Shown piece by piece: positions 1-7,631 of a stretch of 64,000 bases of DNA. Origin of the DNA: Nocardioides sp. PD653-B2 (GTDB taxonomy: Bacteria; Actinomycetota; Actinomycetes; Propionibacteriales; Nocardioidaceae); contig NZ_BDJE01000026.1 of the NCBI RefSeq assembly GCF_002117935.1, positions 62,001-126,000 of the forward strand, in the 5' to 3' direction. Every line of letters begins with the position of its first letter. Position 1 is the stretch's first letter. The notes beneath the pieces were generated by a model. The model did not search any database. It worked only from the letters and a program-made list of their open reading frames with translations, and was not told where the DNA came from. The translations under genes and the position numbers were made by a program.

Positions 1-8
1 GGGGACGG

Positions 9-130
9 TCAGGGCTCCTCCAGTCTGAACAAGTCAGCAATCGGGACCCGCAGAGCACCGGCAAGCCTCACGAGGACGTCGAGCGTCGGATTGCGGCCGC
101 CAGTCTCTATTGTCGCCAGAGGTAGGCCGC
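9..130 (-). pseudogene. 3' remnant of an XRE-family HTH regulator
   Basis: Read on the minus strand, the first bases encode the end of a Cro/CI-type helix-turn-helix domain: the frame contains TIETGGRNPTLDVLVRLAG and ends LFRLEEP at a TGA at 11-9. The ETGxRNPTLDVLxRLAxAL pattern is typical of helices 3-5 of XRE regulators. No start codon or upstream HTH helices exist: at about position 130 the sequence switches to the duplicated arsR segment. The gene was therefore cut at the left junction of the duplication. Identification rests on only about 36-40 residues. Confidence 0.6.
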
Positions 131-349
131 GAGGAGATCGACATCGAGCCCAGCAACCTGTCCCAGCAGCTCGCGGTCCTGCGGCGTACGTCGATGGTGG
201 TCTCGCACCGCAGCGGCGGGGAGGTCGTCTACTCCGTCAGCGTGCCCGAGGTGCGCGACCTGCTGCTGGCCGCCCGCACCATCCTCGCGGGGCTGATCGC
301 GGTCCAGGGCGAGCTGGAGTCGGAGCTCGCTGCGTCCCACCGTCCCTGA
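131..349 (+). pseudogene. Truncated ArsR-family regulator copy
   Basis: The frame encodes the ArsR recognition helix (EPSNLSQQLAVLRR), the wing and the C-terminal helix, and ends SELAASHRP at a TGA at 347-349. The intact gene at 10855 has SELAPSHRP. The first ~39 residues are missing and are replaced by unrelated sequence, so no complete winged helix can form. An ATG at 110 lies in frame and could start a 79-residue chimera, but no ribosome-binding site or promoter is evident. I treat it as a remnant. Confidence 0.85.
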
Positions 350-516
350 TGCGGGTCCGTCGCGTCACCGAGCTGCTCCCCCGCGCCGCCGACTGGCGCC
401 AGGCCCGGCTCGGCGCCGACCTGACGGCCGGCCTCATGGTCGGCCTGGTTGCCCTCCCCTTGGCGCTCGGCTTCGGCGCGAGCTCCGGGCTCGGTGCGGG
501 CGCAGGGCTCGTCACC
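131..516 (+). repeat. Left copy of a 386-bp direct repeat (arsR 3' end + sulP 5' end)
   Basis: This segment aligns without gaps to 10972-11357 with only five mismatches by eye (about 98.7% identity). It holds the last two thirds of arsR, the TGATG arsR/sulP overlap and the first ~56 codons of sulP. Identity starts abruptly at GAGGAGATCGACATC and ends abruptly after GTCACC. The repeats are in the same orientation and lie about 10.8 kb apart. No inverted-repeat ends or transposase were found at the boundaries. Confidence 0.95.
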
Positions 517-518
517 AC
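349..518 (+). pseudogene. Truncated SulP transporter copy (5' end only)
   Basis: ATG at 349 overlaps the arsR remnant stop as TGATG, as in the intact pair. About 56 codons match the start of the SulP gene at 11190, with one substitution (RQARLGAD here, RQARVGAD there) and three synonymous changes. After codon ~56 the homology ends in unrelated sequence. Only the first membrane segment would be made, so this is non-functional. Confidence 0.85.
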
Positions 519-566
519 GCGCGTGCGGACTCTCCCGCCGGGGTGCCACGTCGAGCGCATGGCGAG

Positions 567-968
567 TCACTCGGTCTTGTACTCGGGAAGGGGTGGCCTG
601 GTGTGGTAGTCGCTGGCCTCGCTCACCCACCAGGCCCGCTCGGTCGACAACCCGGTCGGTGGATCCAGGGTGCCCGCGCAGATCGAGGTGCGCTGCATGT
701 CCTCGGACTGCCAGAACAGCGACGACCCGCACCGCCGGCAGAAGGCATAGCCGGCGTCCGGGGCGGGGTGGAACCAGCGCAGGTTGCCGCCCTCGTCCTC
801 GACGACGAGAGCGGAGGCATCCGTCGCCGTGGCGGCCATGTGGTGGCCGGTGAACCGCCGGCACCGGTGGCAGTGACAGTTGTAGACGTCGCGGAGCTCA
901 CCGAGGACCGAGAACCGGATCGCACCGCACAGGCACTGGCCCTTAGCCCGTGGCGTGGCTGAGGTCAC
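567..968 (-). CDS. GFA-domain (CENP-V/glutathione-dependent formaldehyde-activating family) protein
   Basis: A protein of about 133 residues with the zinc-binding pattern of the GFA/CENP-V fold: CLCGAIRF near the N-terminus, NCHCHRCRRFTG next, then FCRRCGSSLFW and a C-terminal acidic stretch. The founding member was reported to speed S-hydroxymethylglutathione formation, but most members have unknown roles, so no reaction is assigned. A GTG at 968 is chosen as start because the conserved region begins a few residues later and a promoter ends just upstream, fitting a leaderless message. A TTG at 1004 would add 12 residues but coincides with the -35 element. It lies downstream of the tad operon on the same strand. 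Confidence 0.85.
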   Translation of the reverse strand: MTSATPRAKGQCLCGAIRFSVLGELRDVYNCHCHRCRRFTGHHMAATATDASALVVEDEGGNLRWFHPAPDAGYAFCRRCGSSLFWQSEDMQRTSICAGTLDPPTGLSTERAWWVSEASDYHTRPPLPEYKTE

Positions 969-973
969 ACAGG

Positions 974-1004
974 AGGGTAGGCCGGAGGGATCGCGCCGTG
1001 TCAA
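974..1004 (-). promoter_or_regulatory. Putative promoter of the GFA gene, probably leaderless
   Basis: On the minus strand TTGACA (1004-999) is followed after 19 nt by TACCCT (979-974), a TAnnnT-type -10 as is common in actinobacteria. Transcription would begin about at the GTG at 968, implying a leaderless mRNA. The 19-nt spacer is longer than optimal. Confidence 0.4.
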
Positions 1005-1029
1005 GCCGGTCGCTGGGGCGCCTCACGGG

Positions 1030-1479
1030 CTACCGCTCGGCCACCACGACCGCCGACCCGATCGCGCCGATGGTGGCGATCTCGGGCGAGCCGGGGACGG
1101 TGAGGGGCAGGTCGAGCGGCGCGGTGAGATGGACGCTCACGCTCGAGGTGCGCGGGTCGATGGCGACCGTGAAGGAGAGACCGGGGTAGTCCGCATAGGC
1201 GCCCGTAGCTGCGAGGTAGTCGCGCACCGACGCGCGCACGGCGTCGGCGGTGAGGTCGAGCCGGTCCCGAGGGACGCCGCCCGTGTAGACCTCGCGGCCG
1301 GTCGCGCCCAGGTCGGCGCCGCGCAGGGCCGCGCCGTCGGCGACGGTGTCGAGGCCCTGCCGCTGGAGGTAGGCCGCCGAGACGTCGACGACCATCGCGA
1401 CCGCCATCGCCAGCACGAACGCGAAGCCGACGATCAGGATCGTCGCCTGGCCGCACTCGCTCCGCTCAGGGCGCCGCAC
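1030..1479 (-). CDS. TadG-like pilus assembly protein
   Basis: 149 residues. A short basic N-terminus with GQATILIVGFAFVLAMAVAM forms one membrane segment and matches the TadG-type (Rv3654c-like) opening found at the end of actinobacterial tad operons. The rest is a predicted extracytoplasmic domain. The GTG start at 1479 has AGGAG a few bases upstream and overlaps the preceding tadE gene by 14 nt. Probable role: minor pilin-like or assembly component of the Flp pilus in the envelope. Confidence 0.85.
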   Translation of the reverse strand: MRRPERSECGQATILIVGFAFVLAMAVAMVVDVSAAYLQRQGLDTVADGAALRGADLGATGREVYTGGVPRDRLDLTADAVRASVRDYLAATGAYADYPGLSFTVAIDPRTSSVSVHLTAPLDLPLTVPGSPEIATIGAIGSAVVVAER

Positions 1480-1918
1480 GGTCGATCTCCTGGAACTGGC
1501 CGATCGGCACTGTGTGGGTGGCGTCGAGCGCGAAGCTCGGGGCGTTGCCGCCCAGGAACGTCGGGAGCAGCGGCAGGTCGACGCTCGAGGTGACGACGAT
1601 GGTGATGACCGACGTGCCGCTGTGGCAGTCGTGGGGGTACGGCGTACAGGTGATCCGCACGCGGAGCGGCACACCGTGGACACCCTGGTCCGCGAGTGCC
1701 TGCGCGGCCGCCGCCTCGGCGCGCTGCCTGCCCACGGCGTCGGTGGGTGCCAGCGCGTAGGCGCGACCGGCCGCGCGGGCGGCTCCACTGACGGCGAAGG
1801 CGCCGCGCTGCACCTCGAAGACCGAGAGGATGATCCACAGCATCGGGATCAGCAGCAGGATCCCGAGCCAGGTCAGCTCGACCAGCGCGCTGCCCTGCTC
1901 GTCGCAGCGCCGGCTCAC
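1466..1918 (-). CDS. TadE-like pseudopilin (second copy)
   Basis: 150 residues. After a short charged leader comes GSALVELTWLGILLLIPMLW, the TadE-type motif in which a Gly/Ser and a Glu precede a hydrophobic helix, as in prepilin-like proteins. The extracellular part has two cysteines (TCTPYPHDC) that could form a disulfide. The ATG overlaps the upstream tadE stop as ATGA, so translation is probably coupled. Probably a minor pilin processed by a prepilin peptidase encoded outside the window. Confidence 0.88.
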   Translation of the reverse strand: MSRRCDEQGSALVELTWLGILLLIPMLWIILSVFEVQRGAFAVSGAARAAGRAYALAPTDAVGRQRAEAAAAQALADQGVHGVPLRVRITCTPYPHDCHSGTSVITIVVTSSVDLPLLPTFLGGNAPSFALDATHTVPIGQFQEIDRAAP

Positions 1919-2307
1919 GGCCGCTGCTCCTCGACGGCGTGGCCGGTGACGGTCAGCTCGATGGCCGGGCCGCCGATGCCGAGCGCCGGCACCGACGCGT
2001 GGACGACCACCTCGACGCCCGGCGCCCCGTCGACGACCGCGGGGTGCGCGTCGACGTCCTGCGCGAAGCGCCCGGAGACGGCCCCGTCGATCTGGCTGCG
2101 GGTGCGGGCCGCACCGTCGGCAGGGCTGCGGTCGAGGGTGGCGCCGTATCTCGCGCCCTCCGAGGCAGCCGACGCCAACGTGTTGCGCACGAGCAGCACC
2201 AGCGCGACCTGGAGGATGCCGAGGAAGACCGGCACCAGGACGAGCAGGACCAGCACGAAGTCCACCACCGCGGACCCGCGCTCGCCCCGTCGCCGGAGGA
2301 CCCGCAT
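1915..2307 (-). CDS. TadE-like pseudopilin (first copy)
   Basis: 130 residues with the TadE motif GSAVVDFVLVLLVLVPVFLG. Here Asp takes the place usually held by Glu at position +5 of the mature pilin helix. The C-terminal domain is small and beta-rich. It begins 5 bp after the flp-like gene and overlaps the next tadE by 4 nt. Paired TadE genes followed by TadG are the usual arrangement in actinobacterial tad loci. Confidence 0.87.
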   Translation of the reverse strand: MRVLRRRGERGSAVVDFVLVLLVLVPVFLGILQVALVLLVRNTLASAASEGARYGATLDRSPADGAARTRSQIDGAVSGRFAQDVDAHPAVVDGAPGVEVVVHASVPALGIGGPAIELTVTGHAVEEQRP

Positions 2308-2312
2308 CGGCG

Positions 2313-2507
2313 CTACTTCACCTGGTTGAGGGCGGAGGTCAGCATCGACTGCAGCTGCGGGGCGGCGACCGCGGTGATCGCGGCGACCAGGCCAGCCGTC
2401 ATGACCGTGATCATGACCCAGCCGGGCACGTCCCCGCGCTCGTCACGCCGCCGCGGCGCGAGCAGCACGAGGCAGATCCTCGTCATCGCGAGCGAGATGT
2501 GTTCCAT
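2313..2507 (-). CDS. Flp/DUF4244-type small pilin
   Basis: A 64-residue protein: cytoplasmic leader containing RRRDERGDVPGW, then MITVMTAGLVAAITAVAAP as a single hydrophobic helix, then a short tail. Size, position between tadC and tadE, and the G/Dxx motif before the helix fit the actinobacterial Flp-like (DUF4244) pilin, the likely main subunit of the fibre. It starts at an ATG with a purine-rich stretch (GGAAGA) upstream. Confidence 0.85.
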   Translation of the reverse strand: MEHISLAMTRICLVLLAPRRRDERGDVPGWVMITVMTAGLVAAITAVAAPQLQSMLTSALNQVK

Positions 2508-2531
2508 GGTGTCTTCCGTTCTTCCGAGGGG

Positions 2532-3473
2532 TTACGTCGTCGTCAGGTGGAGGCCGATCACACCGGGCCAGAAGGCGAACAGGACGGTGATGGGCAGCAC
2601 GAGGAACACGACCGGCACCATCATGAAGACCTCCTTGCGGGCGGCGGTCTCGATCAGCTCGCGGCGTCCGGCCTCGCGGACGTCGGCGGCCTGGGCGTGC
2701 AGCACGTCGGACAGCGGGGTGCCCCGCTCGACCGCGACCGCGATGCCCTGCGCGAAGCGGGCGACCAGCGGCAGCCCGGTCACCGAGGCCAGGCGGTCGA
2801 AGGCGGTGCCGACGGGTTCGCCGGTGCGGATGTCGGCGAGCACCCGGCCCAGCTCGGCGGACAGCTCGCCGCCGCTGCGCCGTACGACGCGGTCGAGGGC
2901 GGCGACCGGGCTCTCGCCCGCGGCGACCGCCAGCGCGAGCAGCTCGGCCACGGTCGGGAACTCCGCGAGGATCCGACGCTCGCGGGAGCGGACCTGGCTG
3001 GTGAGCCAGGTGTCGCGGGCGAGCACGCCGACCACGACGGCGATCGCGCAGACGAGCAGCGAGCTCAGCGCGGAGCCGGGGGCGGTGAGCATCCGCAGCA
3101 CGCCGTACGCCGCGGCGACGGCGAAGCCGACGAGTCCCCAGAGCACCTGCTCGACGCGGAACTCGTGGACGGTCTTGTCGATGTTCGCCCGCTCGAGCCG
3201 CCGGCGGACCGAGGTCGCACCGCCGAGCACCCGCTCCACGGTGTCGGCGGCCGACCGGATCAGCGGTCCGAAGACCCCGGCCGCGGCCGAGGTCGGCGAG
3301 GACGAGGCGACGCGCAGCGTCGGCGTGCGGCCGACCTGCGGCAGGTCACGGACGTAGGGCAGCACCCGCAACGCGAGCTGGGGCCGACGGATCACCCGGA
3401 TCCGGGCGGCGACGAGGAGCAGCCCGGCGGCGAGGACCGCCCCGAGCGTCGCGCCCCACGTCACCGGCGTCAC
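2532..3473 (-). CDS. tadC: TadC, type II secretion F-family membrane protein
   Basis: 313 residues. Membrane segments lie near the N-terminus, in the middle (LLVCAIAVVVGVLA) and at the end (EVFMMVPVVFLVLPITVLFAFWP split by charged turns). The cytoplasmic T2SF domain contains EFPTVAELLALAVAAGES and RELIETAARKEVFMM, typical for TadC. GTG at 3473 overlaps the tadB stop as GTGA, which decides the start against a longer open frame upstream. It forms the inner-membrane platform of the pilus together with TadB. Confidence 0.92.
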   Translation of the reverse strand: MTPVTWGATLGAVLAAGLLLVAARIRVIRRPQLALRVLPYVRDLPQVGRTPTLRVASSSPTSAAAGVFGPLIRSAADTVERVLGGATSVRRRLERANIDKTVHEFRVEQVLWGLVGFAVAAAYGVLRMLTAPGSALSSLLVCAIAVVVGVLARDTWLTSQVRSRERRILAEFPTVAELLALAVAAGESPVAALDRVVRRSGGELSAELGRVLADIRTGEPVGTAFDRLASVTGLPLVARFAQGIAVAVERGTPLSDVLHAQAADVREAGRRELIETAARKEVFMMVPVVFLVLPITVLFAFWPGVIGLHLTTT

Positions 3474-4324
3474 GACAGGATCCGCCGCTCGGTGGGGAGG
3501 CGTCCGATCCGCATCATCAGCCGGTAGGCGACGACGCACGCGACGGCGCCGAGGGCGAGCACCAGGACCCCGCCCGGCGATGCGTAGCGCCGGATGACGT
3601 CGGACTGGAAGGACATGAACAGCAGCACCAGCCAGGGCGACGCCACGGCGAGCCGGGCGCCGTTGACGGTCCACGACTGGCGCGCCTCCATCTCGGAGCG
3701 GGTGCGGGCGTCGTCGCGCAGGTACGACGAGAGGTTGCGCAGCAGCCGACCGAGCTCGCCGCCGCCGACCTCACGGGCGATCCGGAGTCCCTCGATGACG
3801 CGGTCGCCGACCGGATCCGCGAGCCGGTCCTTGAGCCGGTCGAGGCTCTCCCCGAAGCGGCCGGTGACCTGGTAGTCGAGGGCGAACCGGTCGAACGCCT
3901 CACGCAGCGGTTCCGGCCCGCGGGAGCCGAGCGCAGCAAGGGCGTCGGGCAGCGACATCCCCGCGCGGACCGCCGACGTCAGGTTGTCGACCGCCTCCGG
4001 CCAGACCTCGGCCAGCTCGCGCTGACGGCGGCGCGCGCGGCCCGACACGACGGCGACCGGCAGGTACGCGCCCATCAGTCCGAAGGCGACCGCCACCGGC
4101 GGCGTGCCCGAGACGACCTGCAGCACCAGCGTGCTGACGAGCCCGCACACCAGGCAGAGGACGGCGAAGCCGGTGACCGACACCTGGCCGAGGCCCGCGC
4201 GGGCGAGCAGGTCGGCGGCCCGGCCCGTCGTACGCACCTCGTCGCGGGAGCGTCGCGGCAACGCGAACGCGCTCCAGACCAGCATCAGTCCGATGCCGAC
4301 CCCGAGCCCGACGAGCGCACCCAT
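3470..4324 (-). CDS. tadB: TadB, type II secretion F-family membrane protein
   Basis: 284 residues. N-terminal membrane helix (LVGLGVGIGLMLVWSAF), a central pair of helices, a T2SF cytoplasmic domain with WPEAVDNLTSAVRAGMSLPDAL and GGGELGRLLRNLSSYLRDD, and two C-terminal helices. These are classic TadB motifs. The ATG at 4324 overlaps the tadA stop by one base (TGATG); a GTG directly before it is an alternative. It pairs with TadC to form the platform that TadA drives. Confidence 0.93.
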   Translation of the reverse strand: MGALVGLGVGIGLMLVWSAFALPRRSRDEVRTTGRAADLLARAGLGQVSVTGFAVLCLVCGLVSTLVLQVVSGTPPVAVAFGLMGAYLPVAVVSGRARRRQRELAEVWPEAVDNLTSAVRAGMSLPDALAALGSRGPEPLREAFDRFALDYQVTGRFGESLDRLKDRLADPVGDRVIEGLRIAREVGGGELGRLLRNLSSYLRDDARTRSEMEARQSWTVNGARLAVASPWLVLLFMSFQSDVIRRYASPGGVLVLALGAVACVVAYRLMMRIGRLPTERRILS

Positions 4325-5607
4325 CACGACGCTCCGGCGATGACCCGGTGGATATCGATCCCGACGCGCTCGTAGCGCTCGGGGTGGGGCGGCATCCCGC
4401 CGGTACGGCGTAGCTCGCCGCCGCGTCGCTCGAAGACCGGCTCGGTCTCGATGATGTCGTTCTCGACCCGGCCCGCGACCCCGACGATCTCGTTGACCCG
4501 GCGTACACCGGTCTCGTCGATGCCGAGGTGGACGACCAGGTCGACCGAGGCCGCGACGGTCGGCACGACGAAGCGCGCGGAGATGTTCTCCCCGGCCAGC
4601 AGCGGCAGCGTGCACATCTTGACCAGCGCCTCGCGGGCGCTGTTGGCGTGGATGGTGCACATGCCGGGCAGGCCGGCGTTCAGCGCGAGCAGCAGGTCGA
4701 GGCACTCCTCGGCGCGGACCTCGCCGACGATGATCCGGCTCGGGCGCATGCGAAGGCTCTCCTTGACCAGGTCGCGCAGCCGGATCTCGCCGGTGCCCTC
4801 GAGCCCGGACTGACGGGTCTGCAGCGGCACCCAGTCGGGGTGCGGGAACCGCAGCTCGAAGACCTCCTCCGCGGAGACCACCCGGTCGCCACCGGGAATG
4901 GCGGCGGCGAGGCAGTTGAGCATGGTGGTCTTGCCGGCCTGCGTGCCGCCGGCCACCAGGATGTTGAGCCCCGCCCGGACCGAGGCCTCGAGGAACGCGG
5001 CGGCCGGCGGGGTCAGGCTGCCGAGCTCGACCAGGTCGCGCAGCCGCGCGGCCCGGAGGACGAACTTCCGGATGTTCACCGCGGAGAAGCCCCGACTGAT
5101 CCCCTCGAGGACGACGTGCAGCCGGTGCCCTTCCGGGAGCATGGCATCGACGAACGGCTGGCTGATGTCGATGCGCCGGCCGCTGGACTTCAGCATCCGC
5201 TCGACCAGCTCCTGCACCTGGGCGGTGGTCAGCACGAGGTTGGTCAGCTCGTGGCGGCCGTGGCGCGCGATGAAGACCCGGCTCGGGTCGTTGATCCAGA
5301 CCTCTTCCACGGCGGGGTCGTCGAGGAAGGGCTGCAGCGGCCCGAAGCCGGAGACCCGGGCCACCAGCTCGCCGACCATCGCGTCGACGTCGGGCACCGG
5401 CGCGACCGCGCCGGTCAGGCTGCGGTCGTCGTGCTCACGGACCACGCTCTCGGCGATCCGCCGCACCAGCGCGGCGTCGCGCTGCGGGTCGACACCCTCG
5501 CGGCGCACGATCTCGCGCACCTGCTGGTCGAGCTCCTCGACCAGCTCCTCGTGCGCGTTCGCCGTACGGCGTGCCGCTGCGTGTGCGGCGGGCTGGGTCA
5601 GTGACAT
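4324..5607 (-). CDS. tadA: TadA/CpaF pilus assembly ATPase
   Basis: 427 residues from the ATG at 5607. N-terminal helical domain, then the secretion ATPase core: Walker A GGTQAGKT at ~220-227, Asp-box region around VVSAEEVFELRFPHPD, Walker B RIIVGEVRAEE and the His box MCTIHANSAREAL. It is the cytoplasmic motor that powers assembly of the Flp pilus. It is the first gene of a seven-gene operon running leftward. TadZ/CpaE, RcpC/CpaB and the prepilin peptidase, usually part of the full system, are not in the window. Confidence 0.95.
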   Translation of the reverse strand: MSLTQPAAHAAARRTANAHEELVEELDQQVREIVRREGVDPQRDAALVRRIAESVVREHDDRSLTGAVAPVPDVDAMVGELVARVSGFGPLQPFLDDPAVEEVWINDPSRVFIARHGRHELTNLVLTTAQVQELVERMLKSSGRRIDISQPFVDAMLPEGHRLHVVLEGISRGFSAVNIRKFVLRAARLRDLVELGSLTPPAAAFLEASVRAGLNILVAGGTQAGKTTMLNCLAAAIPGGDRVVSAEEVFELRFPHPDWVPLQTRQSGLEGTGEIRLRDLVKESLRMRPSRIIVGEVRAEECLDLLLALNAGLPGMCTIHANSAREALVKMCTLPLLAGENISARFVVPTVAASVDLVVHLGIDETGVRRVNEIVGVAGRVENDIIETEPVFERRGGELRRTGGMPPHPERYERVGIDIHRVIAGAS

Positions 5608-5924
5608 GGGGTCCCCCGAGTGGATTCCTTGCCGCTCAGTCTTGCCGTCGCCCCCCGGCCCCAAACCGGCCGCTCGCCACCTGTGGGTAAAGACCGGTGA
5701 ACCTGGTCTCCACGATCATCGGCACCGTCGTTCACGAGGTCCGCGGGTGGCAGCACCGCCCCGAGACGGTATGGGTGTCTGGTCGCGGCGCCGTCGTTGC
5801 AGAAGCCCTCGGGATCGAGTGAAGACCGACGCCACGAGGACCTGCCTCGCCCGAATCCATTGCATTCATCATAGTGATTGTGGTCTCATGAGCCGACGAG
5901 ATGGTCGTACGAGAGGAACAGGAA
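5608..5924. promoter_or_regulatory. Divergent intergenic region tadA / cupin
   Basis: About 317 bp with no convincing gene. It must hold the promoters of the leftward tad operon and of the rightward cupin-hydrolase pair. Just ahead of the cupin gene the base composition drops, and a small palindrome ATCATAGTGAT (5868-5878) lies in the AT-richer patch and may be a regulator site. I could not place confident -35/-10 boxes. Confidence 0.4.
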
Positions 5925-6539
5925 ATGGCAACGTCCTTTGGCCCTGAGCCGCAGGAGATCGGCGATGACGAGCCGGTCGCCACCGAGACAGCGGGCGGCA
6001 GCCCAGATGGAGTCGCCCCCGGCTACCTGCTGCGAGACGGCGAGGGGCCCGCATGGTGGTTCGGTGGCGGGCTGCTGACGATGAAGGCGCGGCAACGCGA
6101 CACCGACGGCAAGTTCGCGATGATCGAGTTCGCCGGCCCGCGCGGCATGTCAGCACCTGGTCACACCCACCCGCGCGAGGCCGAGGCCTTCTGGGTGCTC
6201 GACGGCGAGCTCTCCGTCGGCGTCGGTGACGCAGTCCACCACGAGGTGGGCCCCGGCTCGTTCTTCTACGCTCCGGTCGACACGGTTCACGAGTGGATCA
6301 TCACGTCCACCACCGCCAAGTTCCTGTGCCTGGTGCTGCCGGGGGGATTCGAGCGCTTCTTCGAAGAGCTGTCTGAGCCTGCCGCTGCCTTCGCCCTGCC
6401 CTACACGAAGCACTTCGAGCCGGGCATGGAGGACTTCATGCGGGCTGGCGAGCCGTTCGACTGGAAGCCGGCCGACGGGCCCCTCGGCGCTCCGGTCTAC
6501 CGGCCGCAGACCGTCGGACGCCTCGCAACCGACAGCTGA
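5925..6539 (+). CDS. Cupin-domain protein (quercetin 2,3-dioxygenase-like)
   Basis: 204 residues. Cupin motif 1 is visible as GHTHPREAEAFWVLDGELSVGVG (two His and one Glu at metal-ligand positions) and motif 2 as GPGSFFYAPVDTVHEWII, with the final His. This supports a metal-binding mono-cupin. The ATG at 5925 is chosen because GAGGAACAGGA precedes it closely; an upstream GTG would add eight residues without a binding site. It is followed by a C-C hydrolase and lies next to an extradiol dioxygenase, so a role in aromatic compound breakdown (ring cleavage, isomerisation or decarboxylation) is inferred. The substrate is unknown. Confidence 0.82.
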   Translation: MATSFGPEPQEIGDDEPVATETAGGSPDGVAPGYLLRDGEGPAWWFGGGLLTMKARQRDTDGKFAMIEFAGPRGMSAPGHTHPREAEAFWVLDGELSVGVGDAVHHEVGPGSFFYAPVDTVHEWIITSTTAKFLCLVLPGGFERFFEELSEPAAAFALPYTKHFEPGMEDFMRAGEPFDWKPADGPLGAPVYRPQTVGRLATDS

Positions 6540-6649
6540 ACGTCGCTAGGCCCGGGTCGACCACCGGCGCCGACCGTTTGATCGTCGGAAGCGGCGGTGG
6601 CGGCCTACGCCTGCACAGACCACACCCACACGAGAACGAAGGAGGTTGC

Positions 6650-7501
6650 GTGAGCAACCCAGCGGCCGCTGACCTGGAACAGGGCAGCTTCATCGACGTC
6701 AACGGGGTTCGCACCCACTACCACGAGGCGGGGCAAGGTCGCACCCTCGTCCTCATCCACGGCTCGGGCCCGGGCGTCTCGGCCTGGTCGAACTGGAGGC
6801 AGATCATCCCCGATCTCGCCGAGCGCTATCACGTCGTCGCCTACGACCAGGTCGGCTTCAACGGCACGCAGGGAGAACCCGGCGCGGGCTACGGCCGGGA
6901 GACCTGGACCCGCCACGGGCTCGACTTCCTGGACGCGCTCGGCATCGAGGACTTCGACGTCGCCGGAAACTCGATGGGCGGCGCCGTCGCACTGTCCATG
7001 GCTGTCGCCGCACCCCAGCGGGTCGGTCGCCTCGTCCTGATGGGTGCCATGGGCGTGCCCGCAACCATTCCGCCGGGACTGGACGAGCTGTGGGCCTACA
7101 CCCCCAGCCACGACAACATGCGTCGGTCGATCGAGCTGCTCGCCCACGACCAGAGCGTCAACACTCCCGAGCTGGTCGAACTGCGCTACCGGGCCAGCAC
7201 CGCGCCCGGCATCGACGAGGCGTGGCAGCGCATGTTCCCGGCGCCGCGCCAGCGCTGGTGGGACGACCTGGCGCTCTCGTACGAGGAGCTGGCGACCATC
7301 GCACAGCCGACTCTGCTGGTGCACGGACGCGACGACAAGGTGATTCCGTTCGCCGAGACGTCCCTGCGGCTCCTCGATCTTCTGCGCGACGTACGCCTCG
7401 TCGGCTTCGGCGACGCCGGGCATTGGGTGCAGATCGAACGCCGCGCCGAGTTCCTGGCACAGGTCACCAGCTTCCTGGAGGCTTCAGCGCCGGCGGCGTG
7501 A
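6650..7501 (+). CDS. Alpha/beta hydrolase, meta-cleavage product C-C hydrolase type
   Basis: 283 residues. The oxyanion motif HGSGPG (37-42), nucleophile elbow GNSMGG with Ser108, Asp228 in HGRDDK and His258 in GDAGHW give a full catalytic triad. The HGxGPG signature is characteristic of BphD/HsaD/DmpD-type enzymes, which hydrolyse the C-C bond of vinylogous 1,5-diketones made by extradiol ring cleavage. The GTG at 6650 follows GGAGG at 6641 by an ideal distance. With the extradiol dioxygenase at 9744 it would make two consecutive steps of a meta-cleavage route. The actual substrate cannot be told from the sequence. Confidence 0.88.
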   Translation: MSNPAAADLEQGSFIDVNGVRTHYHEAGQGRTLVLIHGSGPGVSAWSNWRQIIPDLAERYHVVAYDQVGFNGTQGEPGAGYGRETWTRHGLDFLDALGIEDFDVAGNSMGGAVALSMAVAAPQRVGRLVLMGAMGVPATIPPGLDELWAYTPSHDNMRRSIELLAHDQSVNTPELVELRYRASTAPGIDEAWQRMFPAPRQRWWDDLALSYEELATIAQPTLLVHGRDDKVIPFAETSLRLLDLLRDVRLVGFGDAGHWVQIERRAEFLAQVTSFLEASAPAA

Positions 7502-7524
7502 TGCCGCCGGCCTCCACACCACGC

Positions 7525-7566
7525 GGACGGGAGGCCACTCCAGCTGACAGGAGTGGCCTCCCGTCC
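7525..7566. terminator. Strong stem-loop between convergent genes
   Basis: A perfect 17-bp inverted repeat (7525-7541 and 7550-7566, GGACGGGAGGCCACTCC and complement) with an 8-nt loop. It lies between the hydrolase stop and the convergent GntR gene stop. No U-tract follows, as is usual for high-GC actinobacteria. It can end transcription from both sides. Confidence 0.85.
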
Positions 7567-7631
7567 TATCGCCGGGGGCGGCCGGAACACCCGGACGGCC
7601 CGTCCAACCGGCGCACCACGACGGCGATAGC

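Noticed and set aside
110-349. Possible chimeric ArsR protein started at ATG 110
   Set aside because: It lacks the first HTH helices, has no binding site for ribosomes and no operator; best seen as a remnant of the duplication.
131-516. The direct repeats as ends of an insertion sequence or an integrated element
   Set aside because: No terminal inverted repeats, integrase, transposase or tRNA gene is present at either copy; the repeat is ordinary coding sequence.
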